64,000 nt of DNA from Leptospira bouyouniensis (GTDB lineage Bacteria; Spirochaetota; Leptospiria; Leptospirales; Leptospiraceae): NCBI RefSeq assembly GCF_004769525.1, contig NZ_RQFT01000009.1:1-64000 (forward strand). The letters are read 5' to 3'. Below the pieces are notes generated by a model, which did not search any database, was not told the origin of the DNA, and saw nothing but the letters and a program-made list of their open reading frames with translations. Shown here one piece after another: positions 51,447-60,806 of the stretch. The first letter of the stretch is position 1. Every line of letters begins with the position of its first letter. The position numbers and the translations under genes were made by a program.

Positions 51447-53657
51447 ATGCTCACTGCAAATAGCCAAGGTAATACAGACATAGGAAATTTGACGGGGGGA
51501 GCAGCGCTTCAGAAAGATCCTTTTTCCAAATCTATCCGAGGCAGAAACTTCAAAGAATATATAAAATCACTCAAGGGAAAATTTTTCCAAAAATCTCGTC
51601 TTAAAATTTCAAAAGAAGATTATAATTCCAATCCTACTCATTCTCAAAAACAAGCAGGGAACTATAAAAAAGCTCACGTCAAAGTTCAAGGATTCGATAT
51701 TTCCATCGAAAATCCCAAGGGAACGTATAGATGTGGAAAAGATTCCAATGGCAAAGAATGGAAAAATAAAATGGTTCACCATTATGGCTATTTCAAAAGG
51801 ACTCTTGGAAAAGACGGTGATCATATCGATTGCTTTATTGGTCCAAACATAAAATCGGAACTAGTTTTCATAATCAATCAAATCAAGCCTTCATCCGGAA
51901 TTTTCGATGAGCATAAAGTCATGCTTGGATTTGATTCTTTGGAAGAAGCAAAAGAAGGATATTTAGCAAACTATACTCCTGGTTGGAAAGGATTAGGCGA
52001 TATCCAGTCCATGACTGTGGATCAATTTAGAATATGGTTAGAGAAAGCTGATACCACCAAGAAAGCAAAAGCAGTGATTATTAAATCCTCTTTAAAAAAC
52101 TTTTTCGTAAAAAGTAATAAAGCCCAAGTAGGTGAAACTCGTACTTGGTCCGATGGGAAGCAACATCGTAAAACCGACAATGGATGGGTAGAAGTATCCG
52201 GTAATAAGCAGACTTCTACTCCTTCCCAAGACTCAAATGATAAACGAAAATCAAATGTAGATTCAAATTCTGGTCAAAATAAAACTTACGAACAGAAAGC
52301 TATTGAGGCACTTGAAAGATGGAAGGAGTTCGAGCAACTTGCGAAAGAGAGAAACAAACAGAGAATTTCTAAAATGAAGCCAGAGGAGAGAAACGAAGCA
52401 TTTGATATTAAAAATGCCGAACCAGGTGATATCGTTAGGATTGAGAGACCAATAGATGGGCGCGTAAATCGAGGCCACCTTGCGAAAGTTTTGGATAAAA
52501 TTGATGGTCATCTAAAAGTTATGCTCCCTTCAGGAAGTATTTTTCTATTTTTGGCCGCAGATCTAGCTTTTGCAAAATCAAGTAAAAAGCATTTCATTGA
52601 TAAATTGTTCCCCTTCATTAAAGGAAAACTCGCTCAGGTTGGGGAAATTAGAACATGGTCTGATGGGAATAAATATCGGAAAGAATCAAATGGATGGCGA
52701 ATGATTGGTGAGAGCGAGAACAAGGCTGCACATCAAACAACTTCAAAAAAAGCAGGTATGTCCAAAGAAGAGCATTCGCAAGCTACTGAAAAAGCCATGC
52801 AAAATGGGATTAAAATTCCTGTAAAAGTTTTACGAGAATACCCCACCCTTCTTGAAAAATATCCAAAATATAAGGAAAGAGTGAGTGCTATTGATTCTCT
52901 TTCTAAAGGGATGAAGAAAGGAGAGAAAATTGGTAATCAGTTGGAGAAGACCGCAAATACATTAAAACAAGGGAAAATTCCCGATGCAATCAAATCCATC
53001 GATTTAATCAAAACCAATCAGAATAGTTCCGAAAAAACCGGTAAAGCCAAAATCCAAGCTTCTGAAAAATTGAATAACCTAATGTCCTCCAAAGGTCAAC
53101 TTAAAGGAGCAGTTAAAAAAATAAAATCGGAAGCCAAACTTAAACTCACTTCGAAAGAACAGAAAAGAGTGGATGACTTAGAGAACAAAAATCTTGCAAC
53201 AGAAGCGATTATGGTTTATGCAAACAAACTAAAAAACAAAAAGTATTTGTTTGCACTAAAGGAAAACAGAAAAAAACATCTTAAACTCGGCCATCTTAGT
53301 AGCGAACTCAAGAAAGAAAGAGATGATATTTACCATGAAGTAATGCGAGAGTTCAAATCCGATTCGGAAAGACTAGGAAGCCTACATAAACTAAATGATT
53401 TAACCGATTCGCAGATTTACGAAAACGTAAGAGATGCTTCGTTGAGAAATCCGGATGATTTAAAACACAATGTAGGGTTCATGGATATCCAAATTGCCAG
53501 TGCCAAAAAAATTGGTGTAGCCGAGGACGTTATTCGAAGACTAGAAGTCAAGGGAACGATTTACCGAGTCGCTCAACTCTTACAAAGTGATAAATCTATG
53601 ACAAAGGATGACGTTGCTTCTCTTGTAAGGCATGGTGCGGAATTGCCTGGTCAATGA
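51447..53657 (+). CDS. Polyvalent virion-type protein with pyrophosphatase-like domain
   Basis: 736 residues from ATG 51447 (TTG 51435 possible). Residues about 105-205 (M-V-H-H-Y-G-Y ... G-D-H-I-D-C-F-I-G-P, then D-E-H-K-V-M-L-G-F) match the inorganic-pyrophosphatase-type domain seen in polyvalent proteins of phages and mobile elements. Two copies of a module A-Q-V-G-E-x-R-T-W-S-D-G follow (nt about 52128 and 52632), then a long Lys-rich helical tail. Such proteins are thought to be injected with DNA. Encoded next to the capsid, so probably packaged. Confidence 0.7.
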   Translation: MLTANSQGNTDIGNLTGGAALQKDPFSKSIRGRNFKEYIKSLKGKFFQKSRLKISKEDYNSNPTHSQKQAGNYKKAHVKVQGFDISIENPKGTYRCGKDSNGKEWKNKMVHHYGYFKRTLGKDGDHIDCFIGPNIKSELVFIINQIKPSSGIFDEHKVMLGFDSLEEAKEGYLANYTPGWKGLGDIQSMTVDQFRIWLEKADTTKKAKAVIIKSSLKNFFVKSNKAQVGETRTWSDGKQHRKTDNGWVEVSGNKQTSTPSQDSNDKRKSNVDSNSGQNKTYEQKAIEALERWKEFEQLAKERNKQRISKMKPEERNEAFDIKNAEPGDIVRIERPIDGRVNRGHLAKVLDKIDGHLKVMLPSGSIFLFLAADLAFAKSSKKHFIDKLFPFIKGKLAQVGEIRTWSDGNKYRKESNGWRMIGESENKAAHQTTSKKAGMSKEEHSQATEKAMQNGIKIPVKVLREYPTLLEKYPKYKERVSAIDSLSKGMKKGEKIGNQLEKTANTLKQGKIPDAIKSIDLIKTNQNSSEKTGKAKIQASEKLNNLMSSKGQLKGAVKKIKSEAKLKLTSKEQKRVDDLENKNLATEAIMVYANKLKNKKYLFALKENRKKHLKLGHLSSELKKERDDIYHEVMREFKSDSERLGSLHKLNDLTDSQIYENVRDASLRNPDDLKHNVGFMDIQIASAKKIGVAEDVIRRLEVKGTIYRVAQLLQSDKSMTKDDVASLVRHGAELPGQ

Positions 53658-53684
53658 CCATAGCGAACTTTTTCCGCTATGGTC
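53656..53684. terminator. Hairpin sharing sequence with the post-terminase hairpin
   Basis: GACCATAGCG (53656-53665) and CGCTATGGTC (53675-53684) around loop AACTTTTTC, overlapping the previous stop codon. The same ten-base arms occur in the 24523-24566 hairpin, about 29 kb away. No T run follows it. Confidence 0.6.
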
Positions 53685-53698
53685 TATCCTGAAAAGAA

Positions 53699-53735
53699 TT
53701 GACTTTCATTGGGATCCATTCCTTTGTCCTTCCCC
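53699..53735 (+). promoter_or_regulatory. Late-type bipartite promoter element, copy 6
   Basis: TTGACT at 53699, TTGTCCTTCCCC at 53724, distance 25, ATG at 53736. It starts just after the hairpin at 53656-53684, so one unit ends and the next begins here. Confidence 0.65.
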
Positions 53736-56309
53736 ATGAATCAAAATCTTGCAATCATATTAAATTTTCTTAAAGGGAGCAAAGGCTCACAGGGGACGAA
53801 TGTAAAATACTACAAGCGAGAACCAAGAGCGAAAGGTGGTTATCGTTATTGGTACACTAAAGAAGCGTATGATCGAGATCACAAAAAACAAGAACCGAAA
53901 AAGGAAGGCAAGAAAGAGCCTTCTATTTGGAACAAGGTTGCTAGTTTTTTCGGAGTCAAGCCGACGGAAATCAATGCAAAGATTGAATCGGAATACAAAG
54001 AGAATTTGGATGCAATAACTAAGGAAGTTGGACCCGTCTCAAAACAGGATTTCTCCTCTCACCTAGCAGAATATTTAGCAAACAAAACCAAATGGGATTC
54101 AAAATTTAAGGCAAAAAAAACCGAGCCTACAAAAGAAACTGCTGAACCAAAAGAAGAGATTGGTGACGACATCGATGCCGTCACCAAAGAGAAACAGGAA
54201 AAAACTCCAAAGGGAAAGGTCAAAGAGCAGGCAGATAAATTTCAGGATGGGAAAAAATGGAATCTGAAGCTCATGCAATTCATTGCAAGTAAGTATACTG
54301 ATTCAAATGAGAAACATGGGGAGGGATCCTCTCAAGAAATTGTAAATAATTTGGAGAAACTTGGATTCACCAAAGAGCAAACTTCAGAAGTAAAAAACGC
54401 AACAAAATACAAATACCTTTCACAAAGTGGGAAGGAAGTGAGTTTTTTTTATAAACCTACTGAAGATAAATGGATTTGGTCTCAAGGAACGGGAACTGAA
54501 AAATTTTATTCCGAAAAAGATCCTAAACAAGTTTTGTCACAGGCAAAGAACTCTATTGAAAGTCTCGGAGAGCAAGGTATTTCCAATTGGAGTGAAATCC
54601 CAAAATCCAAAAAAGATGAATTGGGTAAATTGCTGGATAGTTTGAAAAAGAATTCCAGCTTACCTAAATCCCAAACTGATACTAAGGAACTATCCAAATT
54701 AGTCAACGAGCAGGACCCGATTGAAGCTAAAATCGCTCAATCCTGGAATAAAATTGATACCATTCGGAAGGATAAAAGCCTCAGTGAGGATGAGTTTAGG
54801 ACGGAAATTGAAAAAGCCCGTTCTGAATTAAGATCTGCAATGAAAGAAAAACAGGTGCGTGATGGTTTCAAAACACTTAGCGATCTAGAGAAAGTCGCAT
54901 TTGAAGCATTGTACAAGGTCGATGCACCTGACACATTTCCTGTTGATGCTAAAGGTAATGTAGACAAGAAAGCAATTTCGAATTACGTTAAAGAAAAACA
55001 AGCACTCGATCCAGATGCACGTTCCAAAGCAATGATTGGCAATGATAATGCTAAGAAGGATGGTGCAATAAAAGCAATTTCTGAAATTAAAAAAAAAAGC
55101 CCTAAGCTAAGATCGCAAGCACTTCGCATTTCTGGAGACAAACATGTCTATCGACAATCTGTGTCCGGGAAGACTTCAAATAAATTAAAAGAAGTTCCTG
55201 CTTCAGATATCTCTACAATTGAGCAATACACTGACGAAAAAAATTATAATCGAAAAGTTATTGAAGGAATCAAATCATCAATTCTTGCCAAAGGATTCGA
55301 TCCTGGTTCTCCAATTAAGGTTGATAGAGATAAAAACGGTCAAATGACAGTCGTCGATGGGCATCATCGTTTCACAGCCGTAAAAGAACTTATTTCGGAA
55401 GCAAAACTTCCAAAAGATACCCCAATCTATGTAATTGAGGAAAAATACAATTCTGAATCTGATCGTTTACTCGCTCAGGTCTCAGCGAACAAAAACAAGC
55501 GTGAAGTGGAGCGGTTGGATGATGCAAAAGCCTACGCGAAACTTATAGAGCAAGGAAAGTCCGTACAAGAAATTTCAGAAAGAACAGGAGAGTCTACGGA
55601 ATATGTCAAAGGAACCATTGCACTCAATAATTTAATTCCAGAACTTAAAGACCTTCTCCGAACCGATGCGAAAAAGAACATCCGTACATCTGATAAAGCA
55701 AACGATGGATCCAAAGAGAAAAGGGAATCGATTCCTGAATCATTGGCAATCGTTATCGCAAAAAACGGGATCGATGAAGTAGGCAAGCCCTCACCTACAA
55801 TCCAAAGAAAGGCGTTCTCATGGTACAATCAAAACAAAGGAAAGGGAATTTCACCTAACCAAGTTAAGTCGTATATTGATAGTCTCAAAGCACAGAATTT
55901 TTCCTTCGGGAACGTGGACTCTGCCGGTAGATCTGACGTAGAACAGGAGGCTGTGAAATTTGCAGGTGGCGAGGACAATGCAAAGGCAAATTCAGCAGGC
56001 TTCGAAAACTTACTAACGGCAATCCAAAAACCAATTCAGAAATTCCTTGGTGATACAATTACGGATCTCAATGAAGGAAGAGCGAAAGAATTAGCTGCTT
56101 CAATAATTGCAACCAAAGGTGAGAGTGCACTGGAAACAGAACTTGCAAGGCTATCTGATGCACTCAATAATATTGCTGCTTTTAGAGATTCATTGAAAAA
56201 GAAATTCAGAGAAATAAAAGCAGATTCCCAAACTCCGGATATGTTCGCTTTCAAAAGCTCGATTGGAACTTTCCTCAAAGCTCTGAAAAATAAAAATCAG
56301 GTATGTTAA
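53736..56309 (+). CDS. Polyvalent protein with ParB/Srx domain
   Basis: 857 residues from ATG 53736; upstream starts would translate the promoter. The N-terminus has Y-Y-K-R-E-P-R-A-K-G-G-Y-R-Y-W, like the module in the upstream gene. Long Lys/Glu-rich segments flank a ParB-fold domain (about residues 495-640) with V-V-D-G-H-H-R-F-T-A and an HTH-like stretch (V-Q-E-I-S-E-R-T-G-E-S-T-E-Y-V-K). Such late-encoded polyvalent proteins are thought to enter the host with phage DNA. Third ParB-fold protein in the window. Confidence 0.7.
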   Translation: MNQNLAIILNFLKGSKGSQGTNVKYYKREPRAKGGYRYWYTKEAYDRDHKKQEPKKEGKKEPSIWNKVASFFGVKPTEINAKIESEYKENLDAITKEVGPVSKQDFSSHLAEYLANKTKWDSKFKAKKTEPTKETAEPKEEIGDDIDAVTKEKQEKTPKGKVKEQADKFQDGKKWNLKLMQFIASKYTDSNEKHGEGSSQEIVNNLEKLGFTKEQTSEVKNATKYKYLSQSGKEVSFFYKPTEDKWIWSQGTGTEKFYSEKDPKQVLSQAKNSIESLGEQGISNWSEIPKSKKDELGKLLDSLKKNSSLPKSQTDTKELSKLVNEQDPIEAKIAQSWNKIDTIRKDKSLSEDEFRTEIEKARSELRSAMKEKQVRDGFKTLSDLEKVAFEALYKVDAPDTFPVDAKGNVDKKAISNYVKEKQALDPDARSKAMIGNDNAKKDGAIKAISEIKKKSPKLRSQALRISGDKHVYRQSVSGKTSNKLKEVPASDISTIEQYTDEKNYNRKVIEGIKSSILAKGFDPGSPIKVDRDKNGQMTVVDGHHRFTAVKELISEAKLPKDTPIYVIEEKYNSESDRLLAQVSANKNKREVERLDDAKAYAKLIEQGKSVQEISERTGESTEYVKGTIALNNLIPELKDLLRTDAKKNIRTSDKANDGSKEKRESIPESLAIVIAKNGIDEVGKPSPTIQRKAFSWYNQNKGKGISPNQVKSYIDSLKAQNFSFGNVDSAGRSDVEQEAVKFAGGEDNAKANSAGFENLLTAIQKPIQKFLGDTITDLNEGRAKELAASIIATKGESALETELARLSDALNNIAAFRDSLKKKFREIKADSQTPDMFAFKSSIGTFLKALKNKNQVC

Positions 56310-56310
56310 A

Positions 56311-57069
56311 GTGAGTATTTCCAATGTGTTATCGCAAATCAAAAAGAGGCCTGAAAATTTCCTTCGGTATTTTTCAGTTCTCCGAGAAGCTGCGGAAAAA
56401 ATCCAGTCTCGATGGCTCTTCATGGCAGGCGAACGAGCGAAACTTGGAGTTAAAGCAGGAGGATTAGGTTGGTGGGGAGTTAAGTATCTTAGTAGAGGTC
56501 AGATACAAATCGAACAACAAGGTATTGGATATAAAATATTTTATTCAAAAGGAACTGGGAACTACGATGTTGAAAAAATTGCCGAGAATGGTCGAGGAGC
56601 GTTTGATATTGTTCAAAGCCTGTTGAATAATTCAAAAAAAGTCAGAATTTCTAAAGGTGGGAAAAAATATTTAATTGTTCCCATGGCATCTAACGAAAGC
56701 CAAACGGACGTAGTCATGAAAATTGTTGGGAGTCACAAAGAAGAGTCTCCAAATGGCGGATTTGTAACTCGGAATAAATATAGTTATACCAAGCTAACAG
56801 ACAAAAAGAGAGGAACTAAAACATTCCAATTTTCTCAAACGCAAGAAAGAGGTGGAAGAAGTAGTTCAAATCATAATTTGATAATGGTGACTTCGGATTC
56901 ACAATGGAAGCCTTATCCTGAAATCAAGGGACAGAAATTTTCTGCCAAGATGCAAAAGGTTGCAGATCAGATGCTTACGAGCGAACCCTTTCTCAAGGCA
57001 CTTGCAGAGGCTATTATCATCGATCTTCAAGAGAATAGAATCAAGGCTCAAAAGGAAAAACGGAAATGA
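56311..57069 (+). CDS. Phage structural-region protein
   Basis: 252 residues, GTG start one base after the preceding stop. The beginning (W-L-F-M-A-G-E-R-A-K) and Lys-rich C-terminus give no family. Gly- and Ser-rich middle. Probable tail-completion or virion protein by position; coupled to the next gene by an ATGA overlap. Confidence 0.6.
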   Translation: MSISNVLSQIKKRPENFLRYFSVLREAAEKIQSRWLFMAGERAKLGVKAGGLGWWGVKYLSRGQIQIEQQGIGYKIFYSKGTGNYDVEKIAENGRGAFDIVQSLLNNSKKVRISKGGKKYLIVPMASNESQTDVVMKIVGSHKEESPNGGFVTRNKYSYTKLTDKKRGTKTFQFSQTQERGGRSSSNHNLIMVTSDSQWKPYPEIKGQKFSAKMQKVADQMLTSEPFLKALAEAIIIDLQENRIKAQKEKRK

Positions 57070-57842
57070 TATTATCAATGTGGCAATTGGATCCTGAATT
57101 TCGAATTATTCAAGAATTGAAAGCACTCTACTTAGAGACTGGATTGGGAGATAGGGGCATACCATGTGAAAAAATTGTTCACCCGGGACATCCACTGTAT
57201 TCAATCGCCTCTGTCCCTTCCGGGGAAGGGGCAAAAGACACTGATTCATTTTTCCCAAAAGTTGGGGTGGAATGGACGGATGATGAACCCTCCGATGATT
57301 TAGGTGGGAATTACAGAATTTTCCCTTTTGATTCTCAGATTAAAAACAAAATTAGCGCATATAAAAATAAAAAAGATTCTGAATACGAACATTTTGGATA
57401 CAAACAATTTGATAAGATTCTAAATTCAACTAACTTTGGTATAGTGGAATCTTACACCTCACATATCGTTTCAAATGTAAACATATCTGGTTGGGGAGGA
57501 AGCGGTAACAATGGAAGGAAAACGGCCCAAGAATTATACAAGGCGACAATGTCAGTCCTTCCTTTTCTCAAACACAACTTACAAAAGAAATATAAGGCTT
57601 CAGTAAGTCTTGAAGGGAAACCTGCTCTTAACGTAGAAGCACCTCAAATCGGAAGAGGTGCATGGGGTTTTGAAGTAATGTTATCAGTAAGGCAAATCAA
57701 AAGAGAGTTTAGGTTCACTGAAGGAACTCTCATTGAAAAGGCTGATGTTTACTTTGATGGAGTAGGTACTCTTCCAGGTAGAGAAAAGTTAGGAAAATCA
57801 AACGGAAACATGAATTTTCATCCTCTAAAATCAAAAATTTAG
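57066..57842 (+). CDS. Hypothetical protein upstream of tail genes
   Basis: 258 residues. Lies where tail-terminator proteins are often encoded, immediately before the sheath unit. Beta-rich C-terminal half (K-A-S-V-S-L-E-G-K-P-A-L-N-V). No motif proves a function. Confidence 0.6.
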   Translation: MILSMWQLDPEFRIIQELKALYLETGLGDRGIPCEKIVHPGHPLYSIASVPSGEGAKDTDSFFPKVGVEWTDDEPSDDLGGNYRIFPFDSQIKNKISAYKNKKDSEYEHFGYKQFDKILNSTNFGIVESYTSHIVSNVNISGWGGSGNNGRKTAQELYKATMSVLPFLKHNLQKKYKASVSLEGKPALNVEAPQIGRGAWGFEVMLSVRQIKREFRFTEGTLIEKADVYFDGVGTLPGREKLGKSNGNMNFHPLKSKI

Positions 57843-57879
57843 TTGATAATTTTGGAGTCTAGTTCCCTTGTCACTTCCC
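57843..57879 (+). promoter_or_regulatory. Late-type bipartite promoter element, copy 7 (tail)
   Basis: TTGATA at 57843, TTGTCACTTCCC at 57868, distance 25, ATG at 57880. The last twelve bases are identical to copies 3 and 4. Drives the tail operon. Confidence 0.7.
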
Positions 57880-58131
57880 ATGCAAGGGACTCAAGATTCT
57901 AACGTCGAAACAAAGCAAAAAGCTACAAAAGTCGTGGATTCTTCACCTAACAAAGAATTGGTAAAGGATCCAACTGCAAAATTCATTGAGTCCAAACCTG
58001 AACTTGCCCGTTATTCTATGGCGCAAGTATTCCGGGAGTTTTTGGTAAAGAACCATGAAAAGTTTAACGGTTTGAAGGCCAAAGATGATTACGAGAAAGC
58101 ATTTCAGGAATTTTGGGGAGTGAAAAAGTAA
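57880..58131 (+). CDS. Small hypothetical tail-operon protein
   Basis: 83 residues from ATG 57880. Hydrophilic start, then a helical end (E-L-A-R-Y-S-M-A-Q-V-F-R-E-F-L). Its stop is followed directly by the sheath ATG. Unknown. Confidence 0.6.
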   Translation: MQGTQDSNVETKQKATKVVDSSPNKELVKDPTAKFIESKPELARYSMAQVFREFLVKNHEKFNGLKAKDDYEKAFQEFWGVKK

Positions 58132-59916
58132 ATGGGCGTTTTAGGAAAAGCATTCGAGGGACGTTCTTACGTTCGACCAGGTTCGAGAGGAAAATTTCGT
58201 GCTAAGGATCAAATCCCTGGCGATTCTGTTGATCTATTCACTCAATTAATTATTGGGCAAGCCGACAATGGTGTAAATTGTAATGATACAAATTTACCAG
58301 ATGACGAAAGATATTATATTTTTTACTCGTTCGATGAAGCGAAAAAAGTTCTAGGTGGTGGCGAACTTTTGGAAGCGATTATGCTTGCAGATACTCCATC
58401 TAGCGAAGATGATTTTGCACCTGGCCCACAAAGATTTATAGCACTCAATACAAGAGCAAATGTGGCTGCTAGTGCATCCATTCCATCATTAAAATCAGGG
58501 CAATCTCATACTCTTACCTTCCCTATCCCTGGTCCAAAAGGTAAAAAAATTCGATTCCGTAAAACGGTAGCGACTAAACAAATTGAGATTGGTGATAATG
58601 AAGGTATACTTACCTCCCCTGCTCTTGAACAAAAAGTTTTAACTATATCTTATTCCGGAGATGCGACTTCTGCGATTCTTTCCGTTAATGGAACCGCTTT
58701 AATTGTTACTTTGGCAGGTCAAAATGATGGATCACTTTCACTTTCTGTTCCATTTGCTGATTATCCTACAGCCATTGAAGCTGTAGATTATATCAATTCG
58801 ATTCCATTCTACACTGCATCAATGATGTCCAATGCTACATTTCTGATGTCCAATTTGGATCATGTTGAAACTGAGGATGCAATTTCAGTAAAAAGTCCTG
58901 CCATTGCAACTGTCTATGCTGATTTGTTTGCTGAGAAGAATTGGATTGAATCTACAGGATTTGCAGTATTTACAACGGCAGCGACCGTTAAAAAACCTTT
59001 TGCAAACAATACAATATTCACCTACCTAACCACTGGTGGTACAACAGGTACGGAAGGAGTAACTGCAGTTAAAGATGCGATTACATTTGCAAAAAAAATT
59101 CCTGCAATGTATCGTAATATTCTCGCGTCCTCCTTATCTGACAAAGTGCATTTTAAAACCGCTTGCTTCGATATGATTTCTCCGGATGGAGGAAAGGAAA
59201 CGATTGGTGGTTGTGGTGGGGATTTGTCGTTATCTGTTGACGCAAGGCGTGAAGAAGCCCGCACTTTGGGCGTTTATTGGATGAACTACGGCCTTGAAAA
59301 GTTCGTGGCTTTTGATCTTGCAGGAAATCAAAAAACTTATCCTGGTTATATGCTTTCTGTTTTAGATAATGCAATTTCTGCAGCAAACTCTCCTCGGCAT
59401 TCCCCAACCTGGAAAGCACTCAATATCTTAAAAAGCGCAGAAAACCTGATTGATTCAGTGCGTGATGCATCAATTCGCGATGGAGCATTGGTTCTCACCA
59501 AGAATCCAGTCACGGGTGCATGGGTGATCGAGAGATCTATCACAACCGAACGAAAAGACAATATCATACTCAACGAAAAGAACAGTGTTGCCGTTGCACT
59601 AACAATGGTTCGTGAACTTCGGGAAGGATTTAATTCTCGGTTTATCGGTCGTTCAACGGTCGATGAAAATGCGAAAGTCCAAGGTGTGACAGTTGCAGAC
59701 GTAAAGGGATATGTCGAACAGAGACTTCAATCCTTTGTTGAAAAAGGTTATTTGGTCGGATCCTCGGCTCTTGGTGTTGATGCATTCCAGAAAGATTTCA
59801 TTGTCGAAGTTGACGGTGATACTTGGTATTTTAGATCGCTCGAAGGTACGGTGATCTCACCAGTGAATTTCATTTTCTACATTCTCTCTCTTGATACTCT
59901 CAAAGGAAGTGCATAA
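58132..59916 (+). CDS. Contractile tail sheath protein
   Basis: 594 residues. N-terminal domain with G-K-A-F-E-G-R-S-Y-V-R-P-G-S, a large beta-rich insertion, and a C-terminal region (V-K-G-Y-V-E-Q-R-L-Q-S-F-V, ending in F-I-F-Y-I-L-S) matching sheath C-terminal domains. It surrounds the tube encoded next and contracts during infection. Its presence gives the myovirus assignment. Confidence 0.85.
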   Translation: MGVLGKAFEGRSYVRPGSRGKFRAKDQIPGDSVDLFTQLIIGQADNGVNCNDTNLPDDERYYIFYSFDEAKKVLGGGELLEAIMLADTPSSEDDFAPGPQRFIALNTRANVAASASIPSLKSGQSHTLTFPIPGPKGKKIRFRKTVATKQIEIGDNEGILTSPALEQKVLTISYSGDATSAILSVNGTALIVTLAGQNDGSLSLSVPFADYPTAIEAVDYINSIPFYTASMMSNATFLMSNLDHVETEDAISVKSPAIATVYADLFAEKNWIESTGFAVFTTAATVKKPFANNTIFTYLTTGGTTGTEGVTAVKDAITFAKKIPAMYRNILASSLSDKVHFKTACFDMISPDGGKETIGGCGGDLSLSVDARREEARTLGVYWMNYGLEKFVAFDLAGNQKTYPGYMLSVLDNAISAANSPRHSPTWKALNILKSAENLIDSVRDASIRDGALVLTKNPVTGAWVIERSITTERKDNIILNEKNSVAVALTMVRELREGFNSRFIGRSTVDENAKVQGVTVADVKGYVEQRLQSFVEKGYLVGSSALGVDAFQKDFIVEVDGDTWYFRSLEGTVISPVNFIFYILSLDTLKGSA

Positions 59917-59919
59917 GCC

Positions 59920-60369
59920 ATGCCAGATATCTCAATTGGTGACATACCAGATACTTCGATCCTAGTTGGATCCAATGCTCAAGTTTACATAGATGGAAAA
60001 CTTGCTGCTTATGTGGATGATATTGATGTCGATGAAAACTATAACCAAACTGACATTCGAGCAATTGGTGATTTTTTCCCGAAGGATACAAAAGCATTAT
60101 TCTTTGATGGCTCATTTTCTGGAAAAATGTGGGTTATCACGGATGAAAAAGATCCAGGCTCAATTGTAAAGTCTCTCCCTGATTTAACTAATATCTTAAC
60201 TAAAAAAGGGAATTTGTGGGAATTTAGAGAAAAAAGTACTGGGAAAAGAATTATGCGTTGTGTAGCCAAACTCAATACTCGCAGAACAAATATTTCAACT
60301 ACACAACCAAGTGTTAGAAATGTTTCCTTTAAGATAATTCGAATTCAACACATGGAAGGTGATAACTAA
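59920..60369 (+). CDS. Tail tube protein
   Basis: 149 residues. Tube-type beta-structure: G-S-N-A-Q-V-Y-I-D-G-K-L-A-A-Y, D-I-D-V-D-E-N-Y and G-S-F-S-G-K-M-W, as in myovirus tube subunits. Immediately follows the sheath gene, standard order. Confidence 0.85.
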   Translation: MPDISIGDIPDTSILVGSNAQVYIDGKLAAYVDDIDVDENYNQTDIRAIGDFFPKDTKALFFDGSFSGKMWVITDEKDPGSIVKSLPDLTNILTKKGNLWEFREKSTGKRIMRCVAKLNTRRTNISTTQPSVRNVSFKIIRIQHMEGDN

Positions 60370-60371
60370 GT

Positions 60372-60806
60372 ATGGGTCTATTCCCTGGAGTCGAAAGAGA
60401 ATTCCAATTTGAAGTTGATGGTCATAAATTCGGAGGAAAATTCCCTCTTCCTTCCGATCGACGTAACATAGATGTCATTGTCTCACAAAGATTAGGTGGT
60501 GCTTCACTTCAGTCCATTCCTTCAGAGACCTATTCTGCCGAGTATGTTTTTGTAACATTAAACTATATTCTTACAGATAGACCGAGGGATATGGAAGGAA
60601 TGGATTTTGCTGACATACCTGACGAGGAATTCATCCTCAAAGTTTGGACACAATATAATAAACTTCAAAAAGCCTATCAAGTAGGCCTAAAAAAAAATAA
60701 CCGAACCGTCTTATCTACAAAAGCTTCTGGCAAACAACCTGGACAGCCTACTAAACCTATATCTTCTAAAAGAGTTTCGGATATTGCCGAGAGGCTACAA
60801 GACTAG
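60372..60806 (+). CDS. Tail assembly chaperone
   Basis: 144 residues. Between tube and tape measure, where gpG/gpGT-type chaperones lie. Beginning E-R-E-F-Q-F-E-V-D-G-H-K-F with a helical C-terminus. A run of nine As at 60689-60697 in frame C-TAA-AAA-AAA-AAT could allow ribosome slippage into the next frame, giving a longer form fused to the following gene product. Confidence 0.75.
   Translation: MGLFPGVEREFQFEVDGHKFGGKFPLPSDRRNIDVIVSQRLGGASLQSIPSETYSAEYVFVTLNYILTDRPRDMEGMDFADIPDEEFILKVWTQYNKLQKAYQVGLKKNNRTVLSTKASGKQPGQPTKPISSKRVSDIAERLQD

Noticed and set aside
57201..57225. CTGTCCCTTCC inside the 57066 gene as another late element
   Set aside because: No TTG triplet in either required position; lies within coding sequence.
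60691..60784. The overlapping frame as clear evidence for frameshifting at the A run
   Set aside because: The Leu-rich translation of this stretch looks like a shadow frame, so the slip could be nearer the stop; kept only as a candidate finding.
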